Source: Fimbriiglobus ruber
Lineage (GTDB): Bacteria; Planctomycetota; Planctomycetia; Gemmatales; Gemmataceae
Length of the DNA stretch: 64,000 bases
NCBI RefSeq assembly: GCF_002197845.1
Contig: NZ_NIDE01000005.1
Coordinates: 744,001-808,000, forward strand
Direction of reading: 5' to 3'
Positions 20,001-28,898 of the stretch are shown piece after piece. The notes under the pieces were generated by a model, which worked only from the letters and a program-made list of their open reading frames with translations, made no database searches and was not told the origin of the DNA. Made by a program: the position numbers and the translations under genes. Position 1 is the first letter of the stretch. Every line of letters starts with the position of its first letter.

Positions 20001-21168
20001 GGCCCGGAAGCGGCCGGCCGCCCGGGTGGTGGCGATCAACTGGGGGCCGTGGGAGGGGGGGATGGTGACCCCCGCCTTGCGGAAGGTGTTCGAGTCCGAG
20101 GGCATCGGGCTGATCCCGCTGACCGAGGGCGGCCTGTTCGCGGTCCAGGAGTTGACCGTGGCCGGGCGGGCCGTCGAGGTGATCGCCCTCGGGAAGCCGC
20201 GGACCTCCAAGTCGGGCAGCGGGCCGGCCCCGGCTCTCGGCGCCTCCGGCACCCCGCTCCCGCCCCCGGCCGCGGCGCCGGTCACCGGTCCGCCGCCGGC
20301 CGAACTAGCCGTGGCGTTCGAGGAGTCGCTGACGATCGACGGGTACCCGGTCCTCCGGTCGCACGTCCTCGACGCGCGGGCCGTACTCCCGATGGCCCTG
20401 CACATGGAGTTCCTGGCCCACGCGGCCCTGCACGGGAACCCCGGGCTCGTCTTCCACGGATTCAACGACCTGCGGATCACCCACGGGGTGATGGTCGAGG
20501 AGGGCACCCCGACGGTCCTCAAGGCGCTGGCCGGCAAGGCGATCAAGCACGATAAAATGTTCCACGTCCCGGTCGAACTCCGGGGCAAGCGACGGGACGG
20601 CCGGGACGCGATCCACTCGCGGGCCGAGGTAGTCCTGACGGCCGCCTTCCCGAAGGCGCCGGCCGCCGACCCGCCCCCGATCGTCCAGCCGTACCCGCAC
20701 CCGGTCGAGGAGGTCTACCGATACTTCCTGTTCCACGGCCCGGACCTGCACGGGATCGAGCGGGTGGACGGCCTCGCGGACACCGCGTTCATCGGGACCG
20801 CGTACCCGGCCCCGGCCCCACTCGAATGGCTCACCAAGCCTCTCCGGTCGGCCTGGGTGGCCGACCCGCTGGTGATCGACGCGAGCTTCCAGATGATGAT
20901 CCTGTGGAGCTTCGCCCAGCACGGGGCCGGTTCGCTCCCGTGCTTCGCCGGCCGGTATCGGCAGTACCGCCGGGCGTTCCCGGCCGGTCCGGCCCGGGTT
21001 GTCATCCGGGTCACCCGGGACAACGGCTCGTTCGCCCGCGCGGACATCGACTACCTGGACGCCGACGGGATCGTCATCGCCCAGGTCCAGGACTACGAGT
21101 GCGTGATCGACCGCCAACTCGACCAGGCGTTCCGCCGCAACCAGCTGGCGCCAAGAGTTAAAAATTAA
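14062..21168 (+). CDS. pfaA: PfaA-type PUFA synthase: KS-AT-ACP-ACP-KR-DH
   Basis: A 2368-residue type I iterative synthase. Domains: ketosynthase (~30-480, DAACASS with Cys246, EAHGTGTRVGD, GHTKAAAG); malonyl acyltransferase (~610-920, VLFPGQGSQY and GHSYGE with Ser722); Pro/Ala- and Gln-rich linkers; two near-identical ACPs with LGVDSIKRVEIL (phosphopantetheine Ser1248 and Ser1409); ketoreductase (~1770-2060, VLVTGGARGVTAEVA and FSSTTARFG); and a C-terminal polyketide-type dehydratase (~2080-2340; His2101 in HVLDARAVLP, with Ala where HxxxGxxxxP has Gly). The order matches PfaA. Two ACPs is low; PUFA synthases often have four or more. ATG 14062 follows AAGGA by seven bases; a TTG at 14041 is less likely. 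No phosphopantetheinyl transferase gene is in the window. Confidence 0.93.
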   Translation: MSGHPAPPEPDTGPRSALRAPRSAVAIVGIGCLFPKANGTGTYWGAIKNGVDCITPVPPTHWNPDDYFDPDPKKPDMTYARRGGFLSPVDFNPLEFGIAPRDIEATDTSQLLGLVAAKHALTDAGVVFTDSPAGAGKTPPPPSPTGNVPRRRPVDRNRVSVILGVTGTLELVIPLGARLGHPKWRKAMKDAGVPDETAEDAIKRIGEAYVPWQENSFPGLLGNVVAGRIASRLDLGGTNCVVDAACASSLSAVHLAALELSTGRSDVAVTGGVDTFNDIFMYMCFSKTPALSASGDVRPFEATGDGTMIGEGVGVVVLKRLSDAERDGDTIYAVIKGIGTSSDGKGTAIYAPSAAGQKKAIRTAYQLAGVAPDTIELVEAHGTGTRVGDATEASALVDVYNDLPTAPAGGPKPRPWCALGSVKSQIGHTKAAAGAASLIKAALALYYKVLPPTLKVTRPVDPLAVPDSPFYVNTKARPWLPRAEHPRRAALSAFGFGGSNFHCVLEEHRYEKPAVDWDGAVEILALGGATAAAVSTALAAVGTDWPAFARAAEQSRGTFDPAAPCRLVVVAHRDLTDLPKLVAGATAKLAAEPAAAAWQTPDGVYYGTGPCPGSLAVLFPGQGSQYTGMLRDLACTFPELLDALAAANDEVAAQQRDESDGRRLTDRIYPPTAFDADAPRRHEEALRATEAAQPAIGAVSFGAWQVLSQRFGLGADAFAGHSYGELPALAAAGRIESSELFALSRLRGRLMAQQRVGDPGTMLAVFAPAAEIEAVVQSGGFTVVAANRNTPTQTVLSGATPEIEKVEAALAAKGIRAVRLPVAAAFHSPLVADAAVPFRAALDGIAFAPGMKPVYANTTATVYPDDPDAARELLGHQIANPVAFVDEVRAMCAAGVRTFVEVGPGRVLTQLVAAIASDPAAAVPGVEAAALDASSGKRPGLLDLGHLLARLAARGHAVRLAAWEEGSRCRPPAPAKPGLTIPICGANYVTPRPTRPPVAPVPPNDHRPLTPAGVQMPEPAKGPSPAADQAGVAQALQLTHQTLAALQQMQDQTARLHRQFLESQEQAQRTLFQLVAQQQALLFPGGTAPAPVAAPVPAANTAPPAWTPTVPPTQAPAAEPTVPSVPHAIAPVPAPAAVVVDPAPVHPPAEQSPSVPAAQPALAAAPVPQPTLPVAQISPAVAAPAPVTVPHHPPKGTNGVAPNGAGANGTVTHDVESILLSVVAEKTGYPVEMLDPGMSLDADLGVDSIKRVEILSAIQEKLPHAPAVKPEHLGTLHTLQDIILFLSAGMGAGVTALAPVPAAATSLAQPAGPAVASPAPVEMLAPAATIPLAQLVRETQEAVDFAAPLPTSSGDSVRLMSPVESGATSLPNTAEIETLLLKVVAEKTGYPEGMLDPDMALDTDLGVDSIKRVEILSAIQEKLPHAPVVKPEHLGTLHTVRDIAEFLSAGSFPNTTKINVKVVPAPRPEDSLLAAPSTQRLASKPARVLPPGGLEPGLSELLAPKTEPLGRVAPPPPPPPLSDLARRPAQTPTTPVLPAGPVDTYRAPVGPINLDRVDRSILQAVDLDPIPARQRLALPERGEVWVVAPEDALTREVVVQLTAQRFVPKLFPWVDPDAAAPAGSPVGLVLIAPVRTAPNVAINKLGFRWLQAAGPKLRHAARQPNGAAFATVARLDGTFGLGDLAPGTDPVPGGLAGLVKTARHEWPEIGSKAIDLAAGFAAESPAASAVAVVEEILLAGPVEVGIGPNNRCTLDLARTVRRAAPTAGPVLGPKDVVLVTGGARGVTAEVAVSLAEVYQPTMILTGRTPAATGPEPDALKGVTDEAALKKAIADHLGAGATPKAVGDMYAKVNAQREIAKTLARIEAAGAKATYFSVNVANGRQVADVLHQVQVKYGPVTALVHGAGVLADRRIEDLTADQFDAVYSTKVDGLRNLLDLLGNQDLKAVVLFSSTTARFGRVGQLAYATANEVLNKTAQIEARKRPAARVVAINWGPWEGGMVTPALRKVFESEGIGLIPLTEGGLFAVQELTVAGRAVEVIALGKPRTSKSGSGPAPALGASGTPLPPPAAAPVTGPPPAELAVAFEESLTIDGYPVLRSHVLDARAVLPMALHMEFLAHAALHGNPGLVFHGFNDLRITHGVMVEEGTPTVLKALAGKAIKHDKMFHVPVELRGKRRDGRDAIHSRAEVVLTAAFPKAPAADPPPIVQPYPHPVEEVYRYFLFHGPDLHGIERVDGLADTAFIGTAYPAPAPLEWLTKPLRSAWVADPLVIDASFQMMILWSFAQHGAGSLPCFAGRYRQYRRAFPAGPARVVIRVTRDNGSFARADIDYLDADGIVIAQVQDYECVIDRQLDQAFRRNQLAPRVKN

Positions 21169-21257
21169 AAGTTAAAAGTTAAAAAATAAGGCAAACTGAC
21201 AAGCATCTGAGTTGCCATTGGTCTTATTTTTTAACTTTTAACTTTTAATTTTTAACT
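21156..21257. repeat. Perfect 35-bp AT-rich inverted repeat between pfaA and pfaC
   Basis: Arms 21156-21190 and 21223-21257 are exact reverse complements built from AGTTAAAA-type units, with a 32-base loop. The left arm encodes the last residues (VKN) and the TAA stop of pfaA; the right arm ends 20 bases before the next ATG. It is almost pure A/T in a very GC-rich cluster. It could be an attenuator, a processing site or an inserted element. Confidence 0.9.
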
Positions 21258-21277
21258 GATTTCTGACGGAGTCGTTG

Positions 21278-24200
21278 ATGCCGGTAGTCGAGCGAGTCGC
21301 GATCGTCGGGGTGGCCGGCCGGTTTCCGGGGGCGGGTGCGGACCTCGGCGCCTTCTGGGAAAAGGTGGCCGGCGGGATCGACTGCGGTCGCGATGTCCCG
21401 GCCGACCGCTGGCTGCTCCCGCCGACCGCCTGCTTCGACGCCCGGGCGCCGCACCCGGACTCCGTCTACTCCGTCCGCGGGTACTACCTCGACCCCTTCG
21501 CGGCCGCCCCGGACGGTACCAATGTCCCTTCCGAAGTCCTCGCCGGGCTCGACCCCTTATTCCATCTGATCCTCGACGTCGGCAGCCGGGCCTGGCGGTC
21601 GGCCCGAACGGCGGGGGTCGACCGTCGACGGACCGGCGTCGTCCTCGGGAACATCTGCCTGCCGACGGACGCCTCCTCCGACCTCGCCCGGGAATACCTC
21701 GGCGGCCGGGTCGCCCGGGCGGTGGGCGCCGGGAGCCAACCGACCGGCGTGAATCCGCTGAACCGCTTCGCGGCCGGCCTCCCCGCCGGTTTGCTCGCGA
21801 AGGGTCTCGGGCTGGGCGGCGGGACGGTCACGCTCGACGCGGCCTGCGCGTCGTCCATTTATGCGATCAAACTCGCCTGCGACGAACTGCTGGCCGGCCG
21901 GGCCGACGCCATGCTCGCCGGTGGCGCGTCACGGCCGGATGCCCTGTACACCCAGATGGGGTTCGCCCAGCTCCGCGCCCTGTCGCCCTCGGGGACGTGT
22001 TCGCCGTTCGACGCGCGGGCGGACGGCCTGGTCGTCGGCGAGGGGGCGGGGATCTTCGTCCTCAAACGGCTGTCCGACGCCCTCCGGCACGGCGACACGA
22101 TCCACGCCGTCATCTGCGGGGTCGGCCTGTCCAACGACCAGCACGGGAACCTGCTCGCCCCGGCCCAGGAGGGCCAGATGCGGGCGATGCGGACGGCCTA
22201 CGAACAGGCCGGCTGGAAGCCCCAGAACGTGGACCTGATCGAGTGCCACGCGACCGGCACGCCCGTCGGGGACGCGGTCGAGTTCGAGAGCCTGCGCGCC
22301 CTGTGGGGCGACGGCGGGTGGAAGCCGGGTCAGTGTACGATCGGGTCGGTTAAGTCGACGGTCGGGCACCTGCTCACGGGGGCCGGGGCGGCGGCCCTGA
22401 CCAAGGTGCTACTCGCGTTCGCGGCCAAGACCCGGCCGCCACAGGCTAACTTCGCGGTCCCGGCCCCGGGCCTGCGGTACGCGGGCGGCCCGTTCCGGAT
22501 TCCGACGCACGACGAGCCCTGGGACACCCGCCGGCCCCTCCTGCCCCGCCGGGCGGCCGTGAGCGGGTTCGGCTTCGGCGGCGTGAACGGCCACCTGCTC
22601 ATCGAAGAGTACGTCGGCCAGACCTACGTGACCGGGTCTGGAACAATCCCCGTGAGCGCGACGACACGGGCCGCGGCCAAATCGATCGTCCCGACGACCC
22701 GGAAATCGGACCCCTCAATCAAACTGGAGCCGGGGGCGGGCCCGGTGCCCATCGCGGTGGTCGGGATGGCCGCGCATTTCGGCCCGTGGGACACCCTCCG
22801 CAAATTCCAGGAACATGTCCTCGGCGGCACCCCGTCTACGGTCCCCGCGCCCAAGCGGAACGGGTGGGCCGGCGCGGATGCGACCGGTCCGGCCGGGTAC
22901 TTCATCGAGGAACTGACTGCCCCCGTCGACCGGTTCCGCATCCCGCCGAAGGAGATCGAGGAGATGCTGCCGCAGCAACTCCTGATGCTGACGGTCGCGG
23001 CCGCCGCGATCGACGACTGCCAGGGCGCCGCGGCAGGCGCGGCGGGGCCGGACGCGGGCGACCCGCGGACCGGGGTGTTCGTCGGCCTCGGGCTCGACCC
23101 GAACACGACCAATTTTCACCTCCGCTGGGCGGCCAAGAAGCAGGCGACCGAGGCGGCCGCCCGGCGGGACGCGTCCGCGGGCGCGGACGACACCAACGTC
23201 CTCGTGGCCGATCTGTCGGTCGAGTCGTGGGTGGCCGGTGTGGCCGACGCGGTGAGCCCGCCGCTGAACGCGAACCGGACGATGGGCGCCCTCGGCAGCA
23301 TCGCCGCGAGCCGGATCGCCCGGGCGTTCCACTTCGGCGGGCCGAGCTTCACCCTCTGCAGCGAGGAGACGTCGGCCGCCCGCGCGGTCGAACTCGCGGT
23401 CCGGGCGCTGCGGTCGAACGAACTCGACCGGGTCATCGTCGGCGGCGTCGACCTCGCGGGAGACCCGCGGGCCGTTCTGTCGGCCGCTGCTCGCCGGCCG
23501 TTCTCCGCGACCGGGGCCGTTGATCCACTCGGGACCGGCCGAACCGGGGCGCTCGCCGGGGAAGGCGCGGCCGCCCTCGTGCTGAAGCGGTTGGCGGACG
23601 CCGAGCGGGACGGGGACCGGGTTTACGCGGTCATTCGCGGGGTCGGGATTGCCAGTGGCGGGGCGGCCAGCGGCGTCGCCCCGGACCCGGCCGCTTACGC
23701 CTCGTCCCTCGTCCGGGCCTGTTCGGACGGCGTGGTCGACCCGGGGACGGTGGACTACTACGACGCCGCCGCGACCGGGACCGGGGCCGACGACAGCCCG
23801 GAGGCGACCGCCCTGGCCGCGCTGCTCGGGTCGGCACCTCGGCCGGTGCCGCTGACGATCGGGGCGGTCCGCGGGCAGGTCGGTCAGGTGGGCGCGGCGG
23901 GCGCGGCGGCCGGGTTGGTGAAGTCGTGCCTGGCGCTGTTCCACCAGATCCTTCCCCTGGGCATCGGGGTGGACGGGTTCCGGGACGAGATGGCGAGCGC
24001 CGCCGGCCGGTGTCAGCCGACCCGGTGGCCGCGGTTCTGGCTCGCGGACGCGGGGACCGGACCCCGCCGCGCGATCGTCGCGGCGACCGGAGTGGACGGC
24101 TCGGCTGCCCACATTGTCCTTGAAGAATACGTCTCCCGGCGGCCCGAACCGGCGGGCGGCGATGTCGCTCACGTCCGCCCGCTCGGGGCGCGGGCTGAGG

Positions 24201-27200
24201 CCGTCTTCGCGGTGGAAGCCGACGGCCCGCCCGGATTGCTCGACGGCTTGACGCTGCTCACCGAATGGGCGACCGCCCGGGTGACGCGGCCGATCGAATA
24301 CCTCGCCCGCGAATGGGTGAAAGCGTCGCCTCCGGCATCGGGGCGGAAGCGGGCGGTGACGTTCGTGGCCCGCTACGCAGGCGAGTTGCTCGAACAGGTC
24401 ACGATCGCGAAAGAGGCGATCACCGCCAGGCCCGACTCACCGCTCCCGGATCCGAGCCGGCCCGCGATCCGGGACCGGATCTTTTACGCCCCGGCCCCGG
24501 TCGGCCCGAAGGCCAAGGTCGCGTTCGTCTTCCCCGGGTCCGGAAACCACTTCGCCGGGATGGGCCGCGACCTGTCCGCCGACTGGTCGGCCGTCCTCCG
24601 CCGGCAGCAGGCCGAGAACCAATACCTCCGCGAGCAATACGCACCGGAACGATTCTGGGCCGAAACGATCCCCGCGGACACCACCGCCGCGCAATACCTG
24701 TTCGGCCAGGTCACGCTCGGCACGCTGTCGGCCGACATCCTGTTCTCCCTCGGCCTCCGCGCGGACGCGCTGATCGGGAAGAGTCTGGGCGAGTCGGCCG
24801 GCCTCTTCGGTTTGCGGGTCTGGCGGGACCGGGACCAGATGTTGCGGCGGATTCAGAAGTCCACGCTGTTCGCGTCCGACCTGGCTCCGCCTTACGACGC
24901 CGCGCGGGCGTTCTGGAACCTGTCCCGCGGCCGGGGCACGGCGGTGGACTGGACTTCCGGCGTGCTGGCGGCCCCGGCGGACGACGTCCGCGCGGCCCTG
25001 CGGCCGGGGTTGCAGGCGTACCTGCTGATCGTGAACACGCCGACCGAGTGCGTCATCGGCGGCATCCGGGCGGACGTGGAAAAGCTGGTCCAGCAGTTCG
25101 GGGCGCCGTACTTCCCGCTCTCGGGCGTGACGCTCGCGCACTGCGAGGTGGCGAAGTCGGTCGAGAAGCCGTACCGCGAGCTGCACACCCTGCCGACCAC
25201 CCCGTCGGCCGGGCTGACGGTGTTCAGCGGGGCGTGGGGCCGGTCGTACAAGCCCACGTCGGAAAACGCGGCCGACTCGATCACCGCGGGCCTCCTCGGG
25301 ACGATCGACTTCCCGGCCGTCGTCGAGGCCGCGTACAAGGACGGTGTCCGGGTCTTCGTCGAAGTCGGGCCGGGGAACTCGTGTACGCGGATGATCGGCG
25401 CCATCCTGGGTTCCCGACAACACGTCGCCCGGGCTGTGTGCGCCCCGCGGCAAGATAGTGTCGGACTCGTCCTCCGGTGTGTCGCCCAGCTCATCGCCGA
25501 GCGATCGCCCGCGGACCTGACCCGGCTGTACGGCGGCCCGCCCGTGTGCGCGGACCACTTCGACCCGGCCCCGCCGTCGAAGATGTCGGTGACGGTGCCG
25601 GTCGGCCAACCGGCCCCGCCCATCCCGGCTCCCCCGTGGATTGAACGGGCCGAGTCGCCCGCGCCCAAGCTACTTCCGGAGCCGCCCCGCGTCGCGGAGC
25701 GTCTCGTCCTGCCTCCACCCGTGCAGGCGCCGGAGCCGGTCGCCGTCGTCCCGGAGCCGGCCGTCGTCCCCCCCGTACCGGTCGTTGTGCCGGAGCCGGT
25801 CGCCGTCCCCGAGCCGGTTGTTGTCGCACCGGAACCCGCTGCGATTGTCCCGGAGCCAGCCCTCGTTGAGCCCGCGCGGGTCGTCCCGGTGATCGAGGAC
25901 ACTCCGCCTGCGCAGCCCGCGGCTGTGGTCAAAGCATCGCCGCCGGTCGAAGAAGATGACGACTGGGCCGTTCCGCTGCATGGCATCGGCGAAGACCTGA
26001 CGGCACCGCCGCCTATTCCCGTCATCCAGGCGATGACGGCGATCGCACCGGCGATCAGTGCGACGTGGGCGGCGAGCATGGCCCCGTTCCTGGCGGCCTG
26101 CACGGACGGCCAGGCAGCCGTGGCCGCGGCGCACGACGCGTTCCTCCGCGTCCAGGCAGGGTTCACGCAACTCTCCGCGACGGCCCTGCGGACCCAGTCG
26201 GCCCTCGTCTCCCGGTTGCTTGGGCACGTCGACGAAGGCGACGGGGAAGGCGAACCGGCTCCCGTCGTGCAGCCCGCCACCACTGTTGTCCCGGTTGTCG
26301 GTTCCCACGAAAACAATGGCTCGCAGTCGCCACCCGCTTCCCCGGCCGCCCTCCTCGAAGACGAAGGACCGGGCGCGCCCGACGAAGCGCTGAGCGAGCC
26401 GGCCGCGTTACCCCCGCACGATCCCGACGCCCCGCCACGGTCGCTCGATACGGCTCAGTGCTTCGAGTTCGCCCGCGGGAAGATCGGTAAAGCACTCGGG
26501 CCGCTGTTCGCGGAAGCGGACGCGTTCCCGACCCGCGTCCGCCTGCCGGACGGGCCGCTCATGCTGGTGGACAACATCCTGTCCATCGAGGGCGAGCCGC
26601 GGTCGATGAAGTCCGGCCGCGTAATCACCGACCACACGGTCCACCCGGGTCGCTGGTACCTCGACGCCGGCCGGTGCCCGACCAGCGTGACAGTGGAGTC
26701 GGGGCAGGCCGACCTGTTCCTGGCCGGTTTCCTCGGCATCGATTTCGAGACCCGCGGGTTGGCCGTCTACCGCCTGCTCGACGCGGTCGCCACGTTCCAC
26801 CGCGGGCTGCCGGTCCCGGGCGAGACCATCCTTTACGACATCCGCATCGACGAGTTCGTCCACCAGAGCGGCGCCTGGCTGTTCCGCTTCCGGTTCGAGT
26901 CGACGGTTGACGGTGTGCCGCTGTTGTCCATGCAGAACGGCGTCGCCGGGTTCTTCACGGCCGAGGCGCTGGCCGCCGGCAAGGGGATCGTTCACACCGA
27001 GCTGGACAAGAAGGCGATCCCCGGGAAGAAGCCGGCCGACTGGACCGACCTCGTGCCGCTCGGCCCCTGTTCGCTGGTCGAGTCTCAGGTCGAAGCGCTG
27101 CGGGCGGGCGACCTGGTGGCCGCGTTCGGCGACGAGTTCACCCGCGCGAACCTGCGGAACCCCCTCCGCTTGCCGGGCGGGATGCTCAAGCTGGTTGACC

Positions 27201-28861
27201 GGGTGCCCGAGATCGACCCGATCGGCGGCCGGTTCGGCCTCGGGTTCGTTCGCGCCGAGTACGACATCCGCCCGCACGAGTGGTTCATCGAGTGCCACTT
27301 CGTCGACGACAAAGTGATGCCGGGCACGCTGATGTACGAGTGCTGCCTGCACACCCTCCGCGTCCTGCTGACCCGGCTCGGCTGGGTGGGCGAGGACGGC
27401 GAGGTCGTCTGCGAGCCGGTGCCCGAAATCGGCAGCCGGCTCAAGTGCCGCGGACAGGTACTCGAAACGACGAAGACCGTGACTTACGAGGTGAGCATCA
27501 AGGAACTCGGCTACGGCCCCGAGCCGTTCTGCATCGCCGACGCACTGATGTACGCGGACGGCAAGCCGATCGTCGAAATCACCAACATGTCGCTCCGGAT
27601 GACCGGCCTGACACGGGCGAAGCTGGAGGCGATTTGGGCGGGAGAGGCGGACGAACAAGCGGAACCGATCGCGCTCGAACCGGCTCCCCCGGAACCTGTC
27701 CCGCAGCCCGAACCGGAACCGGAACCGGAACCGGCGAGCGCCCCGGTGGAATCCGATCGCGTTTCGCCACAGTACGAGACAAAGCCTGCGGTCTACGGCC
27801 CGGCGCAGATCCTCGCGTACTCGAACGGCAACCCGTCCGAGGGCTTCGGCGAGCCGTACCGGGTCTTCGACCACGACCGCGTCCTCGCCCGGTTGCCGGG
27901 GCCGCCGTTCCAGTTCCTCGACCGCGTCACGGCCGTGACCGGCGAGCCGTTCGTCCTCAAAGAAGGGGCCGCGTGCGAGGCGCAATACGACGTGCCGCCG
28001 GACGCGTGGTACTTCGGGGCCAACCGCTGCCCGCGGATGCCGTTCGCCGTCCTGCTCGAAATTGCTCTGCAGCCGTGCGGGTGGCTGGCCGCGTACTGCG
28101 GCTCGGCGCTCACCAGCGAGAGCGATCTCTCCTTCCGCAATCTGGGCGGCAAGGCGACGCAGTTCGTCGAGGTCGGGCCGGACGTCGGCACGCTGACTGT
28201 GAACGTGAAGATGACCGGCGTATCGAAGTCGGCCGGAATGATCATCCAGCACTTTGACATGAAGGTGACGAACCGCGACCGGACGGTGTACGAGGGCACG
28301 ACGTACTTCGGCTTCTTCGGCAAGGCCGCGCTGGTGAACCAGGTCGGGATGCCGGCCGCGAAGGTGCCGTACATCACGGACGAGCAGCGGGCCCTGCCCG
28401 GGTTCGAGACCGGCGAACTCCCGCACGACCCGCCGTTCCCCGCCCCGATGCTGCGGATGGTCGACGCGATCGACGGCTACTTGCCAACCGGCGGCCGGGC
28501 CGGGCTGGGCCTAATCCAGGGCTCGATCGCCGTCGACCCGTCGTTCTGGTTCTTCCAGGCGCACTTCTACCAGGACCCGGTGTGGCCCGGCTCGCTGGGG
28601 CTGGAGTCGTTCCTCCAGCTGCTGAAGTACGCCGCATGGCGGCGGTGGGGAGCCGTGCTGGCCACCGGCTGGCAAACGGTCGTCCCCAACCACAAGCACG
28701 AGTGGACCTACCGCGGGCAGGTCGTTCCCGGCGACAATCGCGTAGTCGTCGTCCTCGAAGTGACGGCCGTGGACGAATCAGCCCGCCGGCTGACGGCCGA
28801 CGGGTTCTTGACCGTGGACGGCCGGATCATCTACCAGATGACCGGATTTACCTTGCAATAA
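21278..28861 (+). CDS. pfaC: PfaB/C-type megasynthase: KS-CLF-AT-DH-DH
   Basis: A 2527-residue protein. Domains: active ketosynthase (~5-450, DAACASS with Cys190, ECHATGTPVGD, GHLLTGAG); chain-length factor (~490-960), a KS-like domain whose active-site Cys is Glu696 in LCSEETSAARA; PfaB-like acyltransferase (~1078-1480, FVFPGSGNHFAGMG, GKSLGES with Ser1169); a long Pro/Glu/Val linker; and two double-hotdog FabA-like dehydratases (~1745-2140 and ~2195-2527) with HFVDDKVMPGTLMYE and HFYQDPVWPGSLGLE. This sets double-bond position by dehydration/isomerisation in PUFA synthases. The architecture resembles myxobacterial Pfa3 but without its C-terminal glycerophosphate-type acyltransferase. ATG 21278 has GACGGAG upstream. 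Confidence 0.92.
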   Translation: MPVVERVAIVGVAGRFPGAGADLGAFWEKVAGGIDCGRDVPADRWLLPPTACFDARAPHPDSVYSVRGYYLDPFAAAPDGTNVPSEVLAGLDPLFHLILDVGSRAWRSARTAGVDRRRTGVVLGNICLPTDASSDLAREYLGGRVARAVGAGSQPTGVNPLNRFAAGLPAGLLAKGLGLGGGTVTLDAACASSIYAIKLACDELLAGRADAMLAGGASRPDALYTQMGFAQLRALSPSGTCSPFDARADGLVVGEGAGIFVLKRLSDALRHGDTIHAVICGVGLSNDQHGNLLAPAQEGQMRAMRTAYEQAGWKPQNVDLIECHATGTPVGDAVEFESLRALWGDGGWKPGQCTIGSVKSTVGHLLTGAGAAALTKVLLAFAAKTRPPQANFAVPAPGLRYAGGPFRIPTHDEPWDTRRPLLPRRAAVSGFGFGGVNGHLLIEEYVGQTYVTGSGTIPVSATTRAAAKSIVPTTRKSDPSIKLEPGAGPVPIAVVGMAAHFGPWDTLRKFQEHVLGGTPSTVPAPKRNGWAGADATGPAGYFIEELTAPVDRFRIPPKEIEEMLPQQLLMLTVAAAAIDDCQGAAAGAAGPDAGDPRTGVFVGLGLDPNTTNFHLRWAAKKQATEAAARRDASAGADDTNVLVADLSVESWVAGVADAVSPPLNANRTMGALGSIAASRIARAFHFGGPSFTLCSEETSAARAVELAVRALRSNELDRVIVGGVDLAGDPRAVLSAAARRPFSATGAVDPLGTGRTGALAGEGAAALVLKRLADAERDGDRVYAVIRGVGIASGGAASGVAPDPAAYASSLVRACSDGVVDPGTVDYYDAAATGTGADDSPEATALAALLGSAPRPVPLTIGAVRGQVGQVGAAGAAAGLVKSCLALFHQILPLGIGVDGFRDEMASAAGRCQPTRWPRFWLADAGTGPRRAIVAATGVDGSAAHIVLEEYVSRRPEPAGGDVAHVRPLGARAEAVFAVEADGPPGLLDGLTLLTEWATARVTRPIEYLAREWVKASPPASGRKRAVTFVARYAGELLEQVTIAKEAITARPDSPLPDPSRPAIRDRIFYAPAPVGPKAKVAFVFPGSGNHFAGMGRDLSADWSAVLRRQQAENQYLREQYAPERFWAETIPADTTAAQYLFGQVTLGTLSADILFSLGLRADALIGKSLGESAGLFGLRVWRDRDQMLRRIQKSTLFASDLAPPYDAARAFWNLSRGRGTAVDWTSGVLAAPADDVRAALRPGLQAYLLIVNTPTECVIGGIRADVEKLVQQFGAPYFPLSGVTLAHCEVAKSVEKPYRELHTLPTTPSAGLTVFSGAWGRSYKPTSENAADSITAGLLGTIDFPAVVEAAYKDGVRVFVEVGPGNSCTRMIGAILGSRQHVARAVCAPRQDSVGLVLRCVAQLIAERSPADLTRLYGGPPVCADHFDPAPPSKMSVTVPVGQPAPPIPAPPWIERAESPAPKLLPEPPRVAERLVLPPPVQAPEPVAVVPEPAVVPPVPVVVPEPVAVPEPVVVAPEPAAIVPEPALVEPARVVPVIEDTPPAQPAAVVKASPPVEEDDDWAVPLHGIGEDLTAPPPIPVIQAMTAIAPAISATWAASMAPFLAACTDGQAAVAAAHDAFLRVQAGFTQLSATALRTQSALVSRLLGHVDEGDGEGEPAPVVQPATTVVPVVGSHENNGSQSPPASPAALLEDEGPGAPDEALSEPAALPPHDPDAPPRSLDTAQCFEFARGKIGKALGPLFAEADAFPTRVRLPDGPLMLVDNILSIEGEPRSMKSGRVITDHTVHPGRWYLDAGRCPTSVTVESGQADLFLAGFLGIDFETRGLAVYRLLDAVATFHRGLPVPGETILYDIRIDEFVHQSGAWLFRFRFESTVDGVPLLSMQNGVAGFFTAEALAAGKGIVHTELDKKAIPGKKPADWTDLVPLGPCSLVESQVEALRAGDLVAAFGDEFTRANLRNPLRLPGGMLKLVDRVPEIDPIGGRFGLGFVRAEYDIRPHEWFIECHFVDDKVMPGTLMYECCLHTLRVLLTRLGWVGEDGEVVCEPVPEIGSRLKCRGQVLETTKTVTYEVSIKELGYGPEPFCIADALMYADGKPIVEITNMSLRMTGLTRAKLEAIWAGEADEQAEPIALEPAPPEPVPQPEPEPEPEPASAPVESDRVSPQYETKPAVYGPAQILAYSNGNPSEGFGEPYRVFDHDRVLARLPGPPFQFLDRVTAVTGEPFVLKEGAACEAQYDVPPDAWYFGANRCPRMPFAVLLEIALQPCGWLAAYCGSALTSESDLSFRNLGGKATQFVEVGPDVGTLTVNVKMTGVSKSAGMIIQHFDMKVTNRDRTVYEGTTYFGFFGKAALVNQVGMPAAKVPYITDEQRALPGFETGELPHDPPFPAPMLRMVDAIDGYLPTGGRAGLGLIQGSIAVDPSFWFFQAHFYQDPVWPGSLGLESFLQLLKYAAWRRWGAVLATGWQTVVPNHKHEWTYRGQVVPGDNRVVVVLEVTAVDESARRLTADGFLTVDGRIIYQMTGFTLQ

Positions 28862-28871
28862 GTGGCGAGGC
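28826..28871 (+). repeat. 3' end of pfaC, duplicated downstream (copy 1)
   Basis: This segment covers the last codons (IIYQMTGFTLQ), the stop and ~10 bases beyond. It recurs at 29229-29273, where it still reads IIYQTTGFTLK and a stop. The two copies flank the antitoxin-like gene. Confidence 0.8.
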
Positions 28872-28898
28872 GACTATGAGGCCGTGGCTGGAACTTGT

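Noticed and set aside
22747-24160. Second active ketosynthase in the PfaC protein
   Set aside because: The active-site Cys is Glu (LCSEETS), so it is a chain-length factor, as expected.
14062-28861. Heterocyst-glycolipid or aryl-polyene synthase
   Set aside because: The KS-CLF plus two FabA-like double dehydratases and a PfaD reductase are typical of PUFA synthases instead.
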